A stretch of 64,000 bases of DNA from the NCBI RefSeq assembly GCF_016862075.1, contig NZ_BOMG01000023.1, positions 1-64,000 of the forward strand, in the 5' to 3' direction. Source of the DNA: Actinoplanes couchii (lineage in GTDB: Bacteria > Actinomycetota > Actinomycetes > Mycobacteriales > Micromonosporaceae). Positions 43,422 through 51,816 of this stretch are shown here, piece by piece. The translations under genes and the position numbers were made by a program. Each line of letters opens with the position of its first letter. Positions within the stretch are counted from its first letter, which is position 1. The notes under the pieces are model-generated. The model saw only the letters and a list, made by a program, of their open reading frames with translations, was not told the origin of the DNA and searched no databases.

Positions 43422-44279
43422 TCAACCCTTGACCGCGCCGGCCGTCAGCCCGGTGGCGATATTGCGCTGGATGATCAGGAAGAACACCACCACGGGGATC
43501 GAGGTGATGATGGCACCGGCCATGAGGGGGCCCCAGGCGGTGCCGCGTTCGGTCTGGTTGTACAGCAGCCAGGCCATCAGATTCTGGTGGTTCGGGTCGT
43601 TCAGCGTGTTGATGATGATGAACTCGTTCCACGCCTGGATGAACCCGTAGACCGAGGTGGCGACCAGCCCGGGGCCGGTCAGCGGCAGGATGATGCGCCA
43701 GAACACCTGGGCCCGGGTGCAACCGTCGATCATGGCCGCCTCGTCCAGCTCCCGCGGGATGCCGGAGATGAAACCACGCAGCGTCCACACCGTGTACGGC
43801 AGCAGCAGAACCAGGTACACCAGGGCCACACCGACAAGCGTGTTGGTCAGGTTGACACCCTGCAACATGAGGAAGAGCGGGATCAGCAGGGCCAGGAACG
43901 GCACCAGCTGTACGGCCAGGACGACCAGGATGATCGCCTTGCGCCCGTAGAAGGCGAACCGGGCGATGGCCAGCGCGGCGAGGAAGCCCACCACCAGGGC
44001 GGCGGCCACCGCCATCGCGGTGATCACCAGTCCGTTGACCATGCTGGGCAGGAAGTGCTGCTCCCCCAGCGCCGACCGGAAGTTGTCCAGGGTCGGGTTC
44101 TCCGGCCAGAACGTCGGGGTGAAACTGCGTACCTCGGCGTCGGGTTTGAACGCGGTGTTCAGCACCCAGTAGACCGGGAAGATCATCACGAGCCCGAAGA
44201 GGATGCCCCCGGTGTTGGCGAAGACCGTGCCGATCCGGCTGCGTCCGACGGTGACGACGCCGTCGTCGTGGCGGGCCAT
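43422..44279 (-). CDS. dasC: sugar ABC transporter permease (DasC-like)
   Basis: 285-residue MalG-type permease with six spans and EAA loop ELDEAAMIDGCTRAQVFWRI. The ATG overlaps the stop of the preceding permease gene by one base, so the two are translationally coupled. With that permease and the lipoprotein further upstream it forms a DasABC-like chitobiose importer. The das name is by family resemblance and genomic pairing with ngcEFG; a cellobiose-type substrate is not excluded. Confidence 0.72.
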   Translation of the reverse strand: MARHDDGVVTVGRSRIGTVFANTGGILFGLVMIFPVYWVLNTAFKPDAEVRSFTPTFWPENPTLDNFRSALGEQHFLPSMVNGLVITAMAVAAALVVGFLAALAIARFAFYGRKAIILVVLAVQLVPFLALLIPLFLMLQGVNLTNTLVGVALVYLVLLLPYTVWTLRGFISGIPRELDEAAMIDGCTRAQVFWRIILPLTGPGLVATSVYGFIQAWNEFIIINTLNDPNHQNLMAWLLYNQTERGTAWGPLMAGAIITSIPVVVFFLIIQRNIATGLTAGAVKG

Positions 44280-45244
44280 CAGTCCACCTCTCCGATCTTG
44301 AACATCTGGCGGATGTAGAACACCATCACGCCGAGCATCAGCAGCACGGTGATCACCGAGATCGCCGAGCCGTAGCTATAGAGGGAACGACCGAACGCCT
44401 GCGTGTACGAGTAGGTCGCGAGTGTCTGGTAGACCGGCTCCGGGTGGCTGTCGCGCAGCGCCCAGTTCTGGGTGAACAGGCCGAAGTTCCAGATCACCGA
44501 GAGGGTGGTGACGATGGTGAGCAGCGGCTTCAGGATCGGCAGGGTGATGTTGCGCAGCGTCTGCCAGCTCGACGCGCCGTCCACCGTGGCGGCCTCGACC
44601 AGTTCCTTCGGCACCTGGGTCAGCCCGGCGCTCAGCGAGATCGCCAGGAACGGGATGCCCGCCCAGACCACCAGAGTGGTGATCACCGCCCAGCCCTCCC
44701 ACGGGTTGACGAACCAGCTGTGGTTCAGCCACTCGTCCCCGAACACCTTGCTGAACAGGTAGTTCAGGACACCGAAGTCGGAGTCGGTGAGCCAGCGGAA
44801 GGCCTGTGCCGCGACGAGCTGGGGCAGTGCCCAGACGAACATCATCGCGACCATCATGAAGATCCGCACCTTGGCGTGCACCCGGCGCATCAGCAGGGCG
44901 ATGCCGAGGCCGGCGGTCACCGACAGGGTGACCGAGACGACGGTGAAGGCGGCGGTCCGGGCGACGATGCCCCAGAAGACGTCGTCGGTCAGGGCCTTCG
45001 CGTACTGGTCGACGCCGGCCCACGGCGGGGTGGCGCCGCTGAACAGCTCCCGCAGCCGCATGTTCTGGAAGGACAGCACGATCATGCGGTACAGCGGGTA
45101 GCCCAGCATCCCGATCAGGATGATCAGGGTGGGCAGGGACAGCAGCCAGGCCGTCCGGGTGTCCCTTTTCCGGCGGGCCCCGGACCGGTCGGCGGTCTTC
45201 AAGGGGGCGGGCGCCTGGACGGGCCGGGAATCGACGGCTTGCAT
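44279..45244 (-). CDS. dasB: sugar ABC transporter permease (DasB-like)
   Basis: 321-residue MalF-type permease. A basic N-terminal tail precedes six spans (first TAWLLSLPTLIILIGMLGYP); EAA loop ELVEAATVDGASSWQTLRNI. Of two adjacent ATGs, the second is chosen because GGAGG then stands 6 bases upstream. It follows dasA by 55 bases and is coupled to dasC. Membrane partner of DasC in import of chitooligosaccharide (inference from cluster). Confidence 0.72.
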   Translation of the reverse strand: MQAVDSRPVQAPAPLKTADRSGARRKRDTRTAWLLSLPTLIILIGMLGYPLYRMIVLSFQNMRLRELFSGATPPWAGVDQYAKALTDDVFWGIVARTAAFTVVSVTLSVTAGLGIALLMRRVHAKVRIFMMVAMMFVWALPQLVAAQAFRWLTDSDFGVLNYLFSKVFGDEWLNHSWFVNPWEGWAVITTLVVWAGIPFLAISLSAGLTQVPKELVEAATVDGASSWQTLRNITLPILKPLLTIVTTLSVIWNFGLFTQNWALRDSHPEPVYQTLATYSYTQAFGRSLYSYGSAISVITVLLMLGVMVFYIRQMFKIGEVD

Positions 45245-45299
45245 CATGATCCTCCAGTGCGGGGTGCCGCCTCCTCGCAAAGGCGGCACCCGGGCGTCG

Positions 45300-46613
45300 T
45301 CAGGCCTCGTTGAGCGTGGCGGCGATCTGCTCGTCCGCCCACTTGGCGCCGTCGGCCACCGTCTTCTTACCGGTCAGGATGTCCGTCAGCATGGTCTGCA
45401 GGATGCTGGCCTTCTCCACGTCGGCCCACTTCTCGGCGTTCGGCGGGAACCAGCTGTTCTTCGCCGACAGGGCGGCCGGGGCGAGCTTCGGGTTGTCGGC
45501 GGCGGCCTTGTCCATCAGCGACGAGGCGTTCGGCAGCGCGCTGGCCTTGACCAGGCCCTCCATCGACTTGCTGTCGGTGAAGTACTTGACCCACTGGGCG
45601 GCGAGCTCCTTGTTGGCGCTCTTCGCCGTCACGCCGAGGTTCGAGCCACCGAGGAACGACGGCACCTCGGGCAGCGGGGCGGCGGCCAGCTTGCCCTTGA
45701 TCTTGGTGGGGACCAGCGCGGAGTTCGGGTCGTTCGGGTCCTTGCGGGTCTCCTCGGCGACACCCTGCTCCCAGCCGTTGCCGTAGAAGGCGCCGGCCGA
45801 GCCCTGCGCGACGATGCCGGCCTGCTCGTTCTCGTTCTTGGTCGGGTCGGCCTTCGAGTACTTCTTGGTCATGTCGACCCAGCGCTGCAGACCCTCCTGC
45901 GACTGCGGGCTGGAGAGCTGGCCGACCCACTTGTCGCCGTCCTGCTTGGCGATCTCGCCACCGGTCGACTTGACCCAGGACATCGCGGCGTACCAGTACT
46001 GGCCCGGCATGTAGAGCGCGCTGAACTTCTTGTCCGCGGCGTTGCCGGTCTGCACCTTGTCGAGGGCTGCGAGGAAGTCGGTGTACGTCTTCGGGGCTTC
46101 CTTGATCCCGGCCTTGTCGAACAGGTCGGTGCGGTAGATCATCACGCGGGCGCCGGCGTAGTAGGGCACGCAGTAGACCTTGCCCTCGGACTCACAGGCG
46201 CCGGACAGACCGGACAGCCAGGTGTCGGAGTTCTCGAAGTCGCCCTTGTTCAGCTCGGCGAACCCGCCGGAGAAGACGTACTTGGAGAACTCGGTGTTGC
46301 CCAGCTCCACCACGTCCGGCACGTCCGAGCCGGCCAGGGTGGCGTCCAGCTTGGTCAGGTGGTTCGCCCACTGCTGGTACTCCACGTTGACCTGCGCGCC
46401 GGTGGCCTCGGTGAACCGCTTCGAGGCGTCGTCGACGACGTCCTTCCAGCTCGTCTCGGCGTCCACCATCAGCCAGACCTTGATCGTCTTGCCGGCGCCG
46501 TCCACCTTGCCGGTGGCCGAGGTGGCGCCCTCGTCGGTGCCCCCGCCGCTGCACGCGGCCACACCGAGCAGTGACGCGGCGAGCGCCGCCGCGACCGCGA
46601 TCTTGCGCTTCAC
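45300..46613 (-). CDS. dasA: sugar-binding lipoprotein (DasA-like)
   Basis: 437-residue solute-binding lipoprotein. Signal peptide KRKIAVAAALAASLLG with lipobox VAAC. The mature part starts with a Gly/Thr linker, then IKVWLMVDAETSW and the PDVVELGNTE motif shared by DasA and relatives. The GTG is supported by GGGAGGAAAT directly upstream; a longer ATG start would spoil the signal peptide. It is the first transporter gene after the RpiR regulator (36-base gap), with no room for a separate promoter. Chitobiose is the likely ligand. Confidence 0.75.
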   Translation of the reverse strand: MKRKIAVAAALAASLLGVAACSGGGTDEGATSATGKVDGAGKTIKVWLMVDAETSWKDVVDDASKRFTEATGAQVNVEYQQWANHLTKLDATLAGSDVPDVVELGNTEFSKYVFSGGFAELNKGDFENSDTWLSGLSGACESEGKVYCVPYYAGARVMIYRTDLFDKAGIKEAPKTYTDFLAALDKVQTGNAADKKFSALYMPGQYWYAAMSWVKSTGGEIAKQDGDKWVGQLSSPQSQEGLQRWVDMTKKYSKADPTKNENEQAGIVAQGSAGAFYGNGWEQGVAEETRKDPNDPNSALVPTKIKGKLAAAPLPEVPSFLGGSNLGVTAKSANKELAAQWVKYFTDSKSMEGLVKASALPNASSLMDKAAADNPKLAPAALSAKNSWFPPNAEKWADVEKASILQTMLTDILTGKKTVADGAKWADEQIAATLNEA

Positions 46614-46649
46614 ATTTCCTCCCGAGGGATCTATCTGCATTGAGGGGGT

Positions 46650-47627
46650 TCAGCTGTCCTTCGCGGCCTTGTGCCCGTGCACCGCTTGCGCGGTGCGCTG
46701 GAACGCGGCGTGCGAACGTTCGTGGGTGCGTTGCGCGACGGCGACGTACAGCAGGTCGAGAACGACCAGCTGGGGGTGCCGGGCGCTGAGCGCGTCCGGG
46801 CGGAAGGTCGTCGCCTGGGTGGCGGTGAGCAGGACGATGTCCGCCAACTCGGCCAGCGGGGATCGGGGGAAGCTGGTGAGCGCGATCGTGGTGGCGCCCC
46901 GGCTGCTCGCCTCGGCGAGCAGCTCGATCGTCTCGCGGGTGTCACCGCTGTGCGAGACACCGAGCGCGACGTCGCCGGACCTCGACAACGCGGCGCTGGC
47001 CAGGCCGTTGTGCACGTCGGCCCAGGCCCACACCGGAATGCCGATGCGGTGCAGACTGAACTGCATCTCCTCGCCGACCAGCGCGCTTCCGCTGGCGCCG
47101 AAGATGTTCACCCGCGGCGCGGCGGCGATCGCCACCGCGGCCCGCTCCACCTCGCCCAGGTCCAGCAGGGTGGCGGTGTCGTGCATGGCCCGGGTGTCGG
47201 CCGCCATGATCTGGCCGAGGACCCGCTCCAGGGGGTCGTTCGGCTGGATCTCGCGGCCGATGTCCACGGTCCAGCCGGCCGAGCGGGCCCGGCCGGTCTC
47301 CGCCGCGATGCCGAGGCGGAGGTCCGCGTAGCCGTCGAAGCCGACCGCCCGGCAGAACCGGGTGATCGTCGCCGGCGAGGTGCCGCTGCGCTCGGCGAGC
47401 TCCACGATGGTGGCCCGGGAGGCGGCGGCCGGATCGGCGAGCACCTGCTCGGCGACCCGCTGCAGTGCGCCGGTGAAGTCCGGCAGCAGGGTGCGGACCC
47501 GGGCGAGCACGCCGTCGGCGGGTGCGCTGCCGGCCCAGGCCTCGTTGGTGTTCCTCATCAGGACGCCGCGCACCGGCGAGTCGGCGACCGCGGGCCCCGC
47601 GATGCCGTCCATCTCCGGCTCAACCAT
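46650..47627 (-). CDS. MurR/RpiR-family regulator of the das-ngc operon
   Basis: 325 residues. The RpiR-type helix-turn-helix (~65-110: IVELAERSGTSPATITRFCR) is followed by a SIS sugar-phosphate-binding domain (~145-280: NIFGASGSALVGEEMQFSLH, ALGVSHSGDTRETIEL). Such regulators sense phosphosugars, for example GlcNAc-6-phosphate or MurNAc-6-phosphate. It is the first gene of a seven-gene minus-strand operon, so it likely autoregulates and controls both importers. Inverted repeats overlap its promoter. Streptomyces uses the GntR-type DasR for this job, so the arrangement differs. Confidence 0.88.
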   Translation of the reverse strand: MVEPEMDGIAGPAVADSPVRGVLMRNTNEAWAGSAPADGVLARVRTLLPDFTGALQRVAEQVLADPAAASRATIVELAERSGTSPATITRFCRAVGFDGYADLRLGIAAETGRARSAGWTVDIGREIQPNDPLERVLGQIMAADTRAMHDTATLLDLGEVERAAVAIAAAPRVNIFGASGSALVGEEMQFSLHRIGIPVWAWADVHNGLASAALSRSGDVALGVSHSGDTRETIELLAEASSRGATTIALTSFPRSPLAELADIVLLTATQATTFRPDALSARHPQLVVLDLLYVAVAQRTHERSHAAFQRTAQAVHGHKAAKDS

Positions 47628-47628
47628 C

Positions 47629-47697
47629 GGACACCCTTTCAGGAAGGACTGTTTACTGTCGCGGTAAAAGTTCTTACTAAACGGGTGTCCCTGTCAA
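47629..47697 (-). promoter_or_regulatory. promoter and operator region of the rpiR-das-ngc operon
   Basis: On the minus strand TTGACA (plus 47692-47697) and AGAACT (plus 47669-47674) are 17 bases apart. GTTTACT (47651-47657) and ACTAAAC (47676-47682) form a 6-of-7 inverted repeat spanning the -10. GGACACCC (47629-47636) and GGGTGTCC (47683-47690) form a perfect 8-bp inverted repeat flanking it. These are candidate RpiR sites. Confidence 0.6.
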
Positions 47698-48131
47698 GGT
47701 TGTGAAGGAAGTTTTCAAACCGTTACCCGACCAGCGCGAATGAACGGATGTTTCCGGCGGCACGGATGACGACCATCGATCCGTAAATGTGTGTTACGAC
47801 GTGGCCGCCATCACATGTCCGATTTGAGGATGATTTCTGCCGGTACGTTCAGGTGGTCGCCGTAGTCCGTTCAGCCCACACGAGGTCGTACTTTCGGTCA
47901 GGATTTGTGACGCGCCGAAACCTCTCCGTCACTTACGAAACAAGATCAAAAAAATTTCCGGGTACGCCGAGACCCTCCACAACCGCAGCCACACCCGGCC
48001 GTGGCCACCTGCCCGGCCGGGCGCGCCCCGAGACCGACCCGCACCCGCCGGGCGGATGCGGCGGTCACCGGTCGGGGGAATTCGCCCCTTTGGCGAGATT
48101 CAGCCCCGTCCCGTGGGAAGCATCAAACGGC
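47698..48131. other. 434-base gene-free stretch
   Basis: No gene was seen in either strand. The part at 47700-47970 is clearly lower in GC than its surroundings, with runs such as AAAAAAATTT, and probably holds promoters for the operon and for the secreted protein. I recognise no riboswitch. Confidence 0.5.
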
Positions 48132-48839
48132 ATGCGACAGCTTCCCCTCCCCACCCCGTGCCCCCGCGCCGTCCACACCTCCGCCGTGGCCCGGACGGCC
48201 CTCGTCCTCGCCGGGGCGGTGCTCGCCGGAGGCCTCAGCGGCACCGGGCCGGCCGCGGCGACCGTCACCTACGACTTCGACACCGGCATCGGGTTCGTCG
48301 GCAGCGCGGACCTGATCAAGGGCTTCGGCTGGAAGGCCGGGCGGCTCACCCGCAAGGTCGCGGAGATCGAGTTCCAGGAGGGGATGTACATCGAGGAGAT
48401 CTGGTCGGTGACGTGCCGCGCCGGAGCGGCCCCGTTCACCGCGAACCGCGCGCAGCAGGCCATGAAGGAGTTCCTGACGGCCACCGCCGAGCACGGCCCG
48501 AAGCGGGTGCTGACCGGTTTCCGGCTCAGCGGCGCCAAGGCGGCGATCTCCAGCACGACCGCGCCGTTCGAGGTGGGCGGCCCCTGCCCGGACCCGGCAC
48601 AGGGCGACACCGTCCGGACCCTGCGCCAGACGGCCACCACCACGACCCGGAACCTGATCGCCGTGACCGACGACGAGTCCGCGACCCTCATCGAGACCCG
48701 GACCGGCACACCCCGGCCCGGCAGCACACCCCAGGCCGGCGGCACACCTCGGCCCGCGGGTACCGCCAAGCCCGGCAGCCCGTCCCGGTCCAGCGCGCAG
48801 CCCCGGCCGGGTGCTCCCCGGACCGGGCCCACCCGCTGA
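48132..48839 (+). CDS. secreted protein of unknown function with Pro/Thr-rich tail
   Basis: 235 residues. After MRQLPLPTPCPRAVHTSAVA a hydrophobic stretch and an Ala-x-Ala site (GPAAATV) make a signal peptide. The mature domain (~45-175) starts TYDFDTGIGFVGSADLIKGF, contains two cysteines (VTCRAG, GGPCPD) and the phrase FRLSGAKAAISSTTAPFEVG; it is predicted beta-rich. The last ~50 residues repeat TPRPGSTPQ-like units, a wall-spanning or disordered tail. I do not recognise the family. The ribosome site is weak. The 3' end lies 22 bases from the convergent murD2-like gene. Confidence 0.75.
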   Translation: MRQLPLPTPCPRAVHTSAVARTALVLAGAVLAGGLSGTGPAAATVTYDFDTGIGFVGSADLIKGFGWKAGRLTRKVAEIEFQEGMYIEEIWSVTCRAGAAPFTANRAQQAMKEFLTATAEHGPKRVLTGFRLSGAKAAISSTTAPFEVGGPCPDPAQGDTVRTLRQTATTTTRNLIAVTDDESATLIETRTGTPRPGSTPQAGGTPRPAGTAKPGSPSRSSAQPRPGAPRTGPTR

Positions 48840-48861
48840 CCCGGGGGCTCCGGGCCTCAGG

Positions 48862-50211
48862 TCAGGAGGCGGAGTCCCGGATCGACTGGGCGAACGCCTC
48901 GGAACGGTGCTCGAAGTTGCGGAAACGGCCGTAGCTCGGGGCCGCCGGGGAGAGCAGGACCACGCCGCCGACCGGGGTGATCCTGCGGGCCAGGCGGACG
49001 GCGTCGTCCAGGTCCTCGGCGGGCTCGGTGCGGACTCCGGGCAGACCGGACAGGGTCTCCAGGATGCGCGGGCCACTGTCCGGCAGGCCGATCACGGTGA
49101 GTTCCCGGGCGGCCAGGAAATCCCGTAGCGGAGAGTAGTCGAGACCGCGGTCGGTGCCGCCGACCAGCACGGTGAGTGGCCGGTTCTCGTACGCCTCGAC
49201 GGCGTGCATCGCCGCGTACGGGGACGTCGACAGGGTGTCGTCCACGAACGTCAGGCCGGACGGGTCCTGGATCTCGGTCAGCCGGTGCGGCAGACCGGTG
49301 AACGACCGCACCGCCGCCTCGATCACGTCGCGCTGTCCGGGGACGTCGACGCCCATGCCGTCGAGGACGGTCAGCGCCACACACAGGTTGCTCTCGTTGT
49401 GCCGGCCCTTGAGCACCAGGGCGTCCCGCGGGAACAGCCGCTGGTCACGGCCCCGGACCCAGCCGTCCTCGATGCGGTACTCGGTACCCGTACCGGAAAG
49501 GACCGGTGGGTTTCCGGAGGCGTCGACGGCGTCACCCAGCTCGGCGCGGAGTCGCTCGTCGCCGCCGTTGACCACGATCATTTCCGGTCCGTACCGCAGG
49601 ATGTTCAGTTTGTCGCGGTAGTACTCACGCTCGCCGCCGTGCGCGTCCAGGTGCTCGGGGAAGAGCGACGTGACCACCGCCACCCGCGGCGAATCGGTCA
49701 GGTCGGCGCACTGGTAGCTGGAGAGCTCCAGCACGTACAGCTCGGCCTCGGGCATGTCCAGCAGCGGCACCCCGATGTTCCCGCCGTACGCGTTGGGCCG
49801 CCCGACCGCGGTCAGCAGGTGGCTGATCAGGCTGGACGTGGTCGACTTGCCCTTGCTGCCGGTGACCCCGACGGTGCGGGCGGCGTTGTCGGCCATCCAC
49901 AGCGCGCTGCCGCCGGTCACCGGGATGCCCCGCTCGCGCAGCTCCCTGACGTACGGATGGGTGGACGGCACACCCGGCGAGCGCACCACCACGTCCGCGC
50001 TGACCAGGGCCGCGTGCGCGTGCTCGCCACCGGCCAGCGGCGCCAGCGCGGCCAGCTCCCCGGTCCACTCCACCGACAGGTAGTTGGCGCTGTCCTCGAC
50101 CACGATCAGGCGGGACGGCTCGTGCCGGGCGATCGCCGCCACCGCGGCCCGCCCCTCGCGCCCGGTCCCCCAGACCGCCACCGACTTGCCGCGCAGGTCT
50201 GCCAGCCGCAC
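48862..50211 (-). CDS. murD2: MurD2-type UDP-MurNAc-L-Ala--L-glutamate ligase
   Basis: 449-residue Mur ligase. The N-terminal Rossmann-like domain (SVAVWGTGREGRAA) is followed by an ATP P-loop GVTGSKGKSTTSSL, central NIGVPLLD and LELSSYQ, and a C-terminal domain with GGTDRGLDY. It adds glutamate to UDP-MurNAc-L-alanine. The divergent neighbour is a MurL epimerase homologue, which marks the alternative route in which MurD2 adds L-glutamate and MurL then epimerises it. Ordinary MurD uses D-Glu. It is not in a dcw cluster. GTG with GGAG 8 bases upstream. Confidence 0.8.
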   Translation of the reverse strand: MRLADLRGKSVAVWGTGREGRAAVAAIARHEPSRLIVVEDSANYLSVEWTGELAALAPLAGGEHAHAALVSADVVVRSPGVPSTHPYVRELRERGIPVTGGSALWMADNAARTVGVTGSKGKSTTSSLISHLLTAVGRPNAYGGNIGVPLLDMPEAELYVLELSSYQCADLTDSPRVAVVTSLFPEHLDAHGGEREYYRDKLNILRYGPEMIVVNGGDERLRAELGDAVDASGNPPVLSGTGTEYRIEDGWVRGRDQRLFPRDALVLKGRHNESNLCVALTVLDGMGVDVPGQRDVIEAAVRSFTGLPHRLTEIQDPSGLTFVDDTLSTSPYAAMHAVEAYENRPLTVLVGGTDRGLDYSPLRDFLAARELTVIGLPDSGPRILETLSGLPGVRTEPAEDLDDAVRLARRITPVGGVVLLSPAAPSYGRFRNFEHRSEAFAQSIRDSAS

Positions 50212-50247
50212 CGTGATCTCCTCGGGTCCATCGAACTCCAGACGAAC

Positions 50248-50304
50248 TAGGCCCTGTGTGCCGGACCTCGCCGCGCTCCCGCGGGGTCCGGCACACAGGG
50301 CCTA
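50248..50304. repeat. perfect 20-bp inverted repeat between murD2 and murL
   Basis: TAGGCCCTGTGTGCCGGACC (50248-50267) is exactly mirrored by its complement at 50285-50304. After one wobble the stem extends by three more pairs inward. TAATAT, a possible -10 for murL, overlaps the right arm. It could be a common operator or a structured 5' leader of either gene. Confidence 0.85.
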
Positions 50305-50339
50305 ATATTGCCCGTCGGCCTTATGACAGGAGTTTCCGG

Positions 50340-51650
50340 GTGCAGTTCGACGTCATGCGCTTCCCCTCGTACACGTTCGATCCGGCGACGGGGGTGGCGG
50401 CGTTCGACTATCTGCTGGACGGTCCGTCGCCGCTGCGCTTCACCGAGACGATCACGCTGCCGGTGCCCGCCGGCCCGCAGGTGCCGGACACGCTGCACCG
50501 GGTCCTGGACCTGCTGCACGTGGTGGCCGGCGTCAGCTACTTCAAGGTCGGCGCGCCGGCCCGGGTGGTCACCCCGAAACCGCTGCCCCGCGCGGCCGTC
50601 GACTTCCTGACCGCGGTCTACACCAAGGGCATGGCGGAGTACGCGTACCGCAACAAGCTCCCGCACGTGCTCGAACTCACCGTGGAGACGCCCGGTGCGG
50701 TCCCGGCCGCCGCTCCGGCCGCGCACCAGGGCGGCCGGCCGCTGTCCGCGGTCGGCGGTGGCAAGGACTCGATCGTCACCCTGGAGATCCTGCGGGCCGC
50801 GGGGCTGGACCCGGTGCCGTTCTCGGTCAACCCGAACCACGTGATCGAGAGTGTGAACGCCGCCTCCGGCCTGACCGCGCTGGCCGCCCGCCGCAAGCTG
50901 GACCCGGTGCTGTTCGAGCTGAACAAGCAGGGCGCGCTGAACGGGCACATCCCGGTCACCGCGATCAACTCGCTGATCGCGATCGCCACCGCGGTGTGGC
51001 ACGGGCTGGGCCCGGTGGTGATGTCGAACGAGCGGTCCGCCTCCGACCCGAACCTGATCTGGAACGGTCACGAGGTCAACCACCAGTGGTCCAAGGGCGT
51101 CGAGGCGGAGGGGCTGCTGCGGGATGCCGTGGCGGCGTACGCGGGGCTGACCGACCCGTACTTCTCGCTGCTGCGCCCGCTGTCCGAGCTGCACATCGCG
51201 CAACTGTTCGCCGGTCACACAGCGTACGACGACGTGGTCACCAGTTGTAACCAGGCGTTCAAGCTGCACGACCCGACGGCGCGCTGGTGCGGTGACTGCC
51301 CGAAGTGCCGTTTCGTCTTCCTGGCGATGGCCCCGCACATGCCCCGGGAACGACTCGCGCACATCTTCGGCGTCGACCTGTTCACCGACGAGAAGCAGAT
51401 CCCCGGCTTCCTGGAACTGCTCGGGGTGGACGCACACAAGCCGTTCGAGTGTGTCGGCGAGGCCGAGGAGTGTCTGGTGGCCCTCGCCCTGCTGACCGAC
51501 GACGCACCGGTCCTGGTGGCGTTGCGGGCGGCGGTGCCGGACTCGGCGTGGGCCGACGCGTCGCACTCGAACGTCTTCACGCCGGGCGGTCCGCACCACA
51601 TCCCGGCCGGGTACCGGAAACTGCTCGACGAGGCGACCGCCACTGCCTGA
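50340..51650 (+). CDS. murL: MurL, UDP-MurNAc-L-Ala-L-Glu epimerase
   Basis: 436-residue protein of the glycopeptidyl-glutamate epimerase family. The PP-loop-like SAVGGGKDSIVTLEIL (~138-153) suggests ATP use. The middle has NPNHVIESVNAASG and PVVMSNERSASDPN. A cysteine cluster RWCGDCPKCRFVFLAMAPHM lies at ~318-337. In Xanthomonas MurL converts the L-Glu placed by MurD2 to D-Glu in the peptidoglycan precursor, which fits the divergent murD2. GTG with GGAG 8 bases upstream. Other start codons upstream fall inside the inverted repeat. Confidence 0.82.
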   Translation: MQFDVMRFPSYTFDPATGVAAFDYLLDGPSPLRFTETITLPVPAGPQVPDTLHRVLDLLHVVAGVSYFKVGAPARVVTPKPLPRAAVDFLTAVYTKGMAEYAYRNKLPHVLELTVETPGAVPAAAPAAHQGGRPLSAVGGGKDSIVTLEILRAAGLDPVPFSVNPNHVIESVNAASGLTALAARRKLDPVLFELNKQGALNGHIPVTAINSLIAIATAVWHGLGPVVMSNERSASDPNLIWNGHEVNHQWSKGVEAEGLLRDAVAAYAGLTDPYFSLLRPLSELHIAQLFAGHTAYDDVVTSCNQAFKLHDPTARWCGDCPKCRFVFLAMAPHMPRERLAHIFGVDLFTDEKQIPGFLELLGVDAHKPFECVGEAEECLVALALLTDDAPVLVALRAAVPDSAWADASHSNVFTPGGPHHIPAGYRKLLDEATATA

Positions 51651-51816
51651 CCGGCCCCGGCACCCCGCGGGTTGCATTCTCACCAGAAGTGAGACATGTG
51701 ACTCTGTGTGGTTTCTGTGAACCTCCCGTGAACGTGCCAGGCCCGGTGCGAGACGGCCGTCCGCCTGCTCAGGTCCCGCCAACATCGCTGCGGTGACGAC
51801 CTTGAGGGGGTTCCCG

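Noticed and set aside
47629..48131. DasR-binding dre site
   Set aside because: No match to the TGGTCTAGACCA-type palindrome; other inverted repeats are present.
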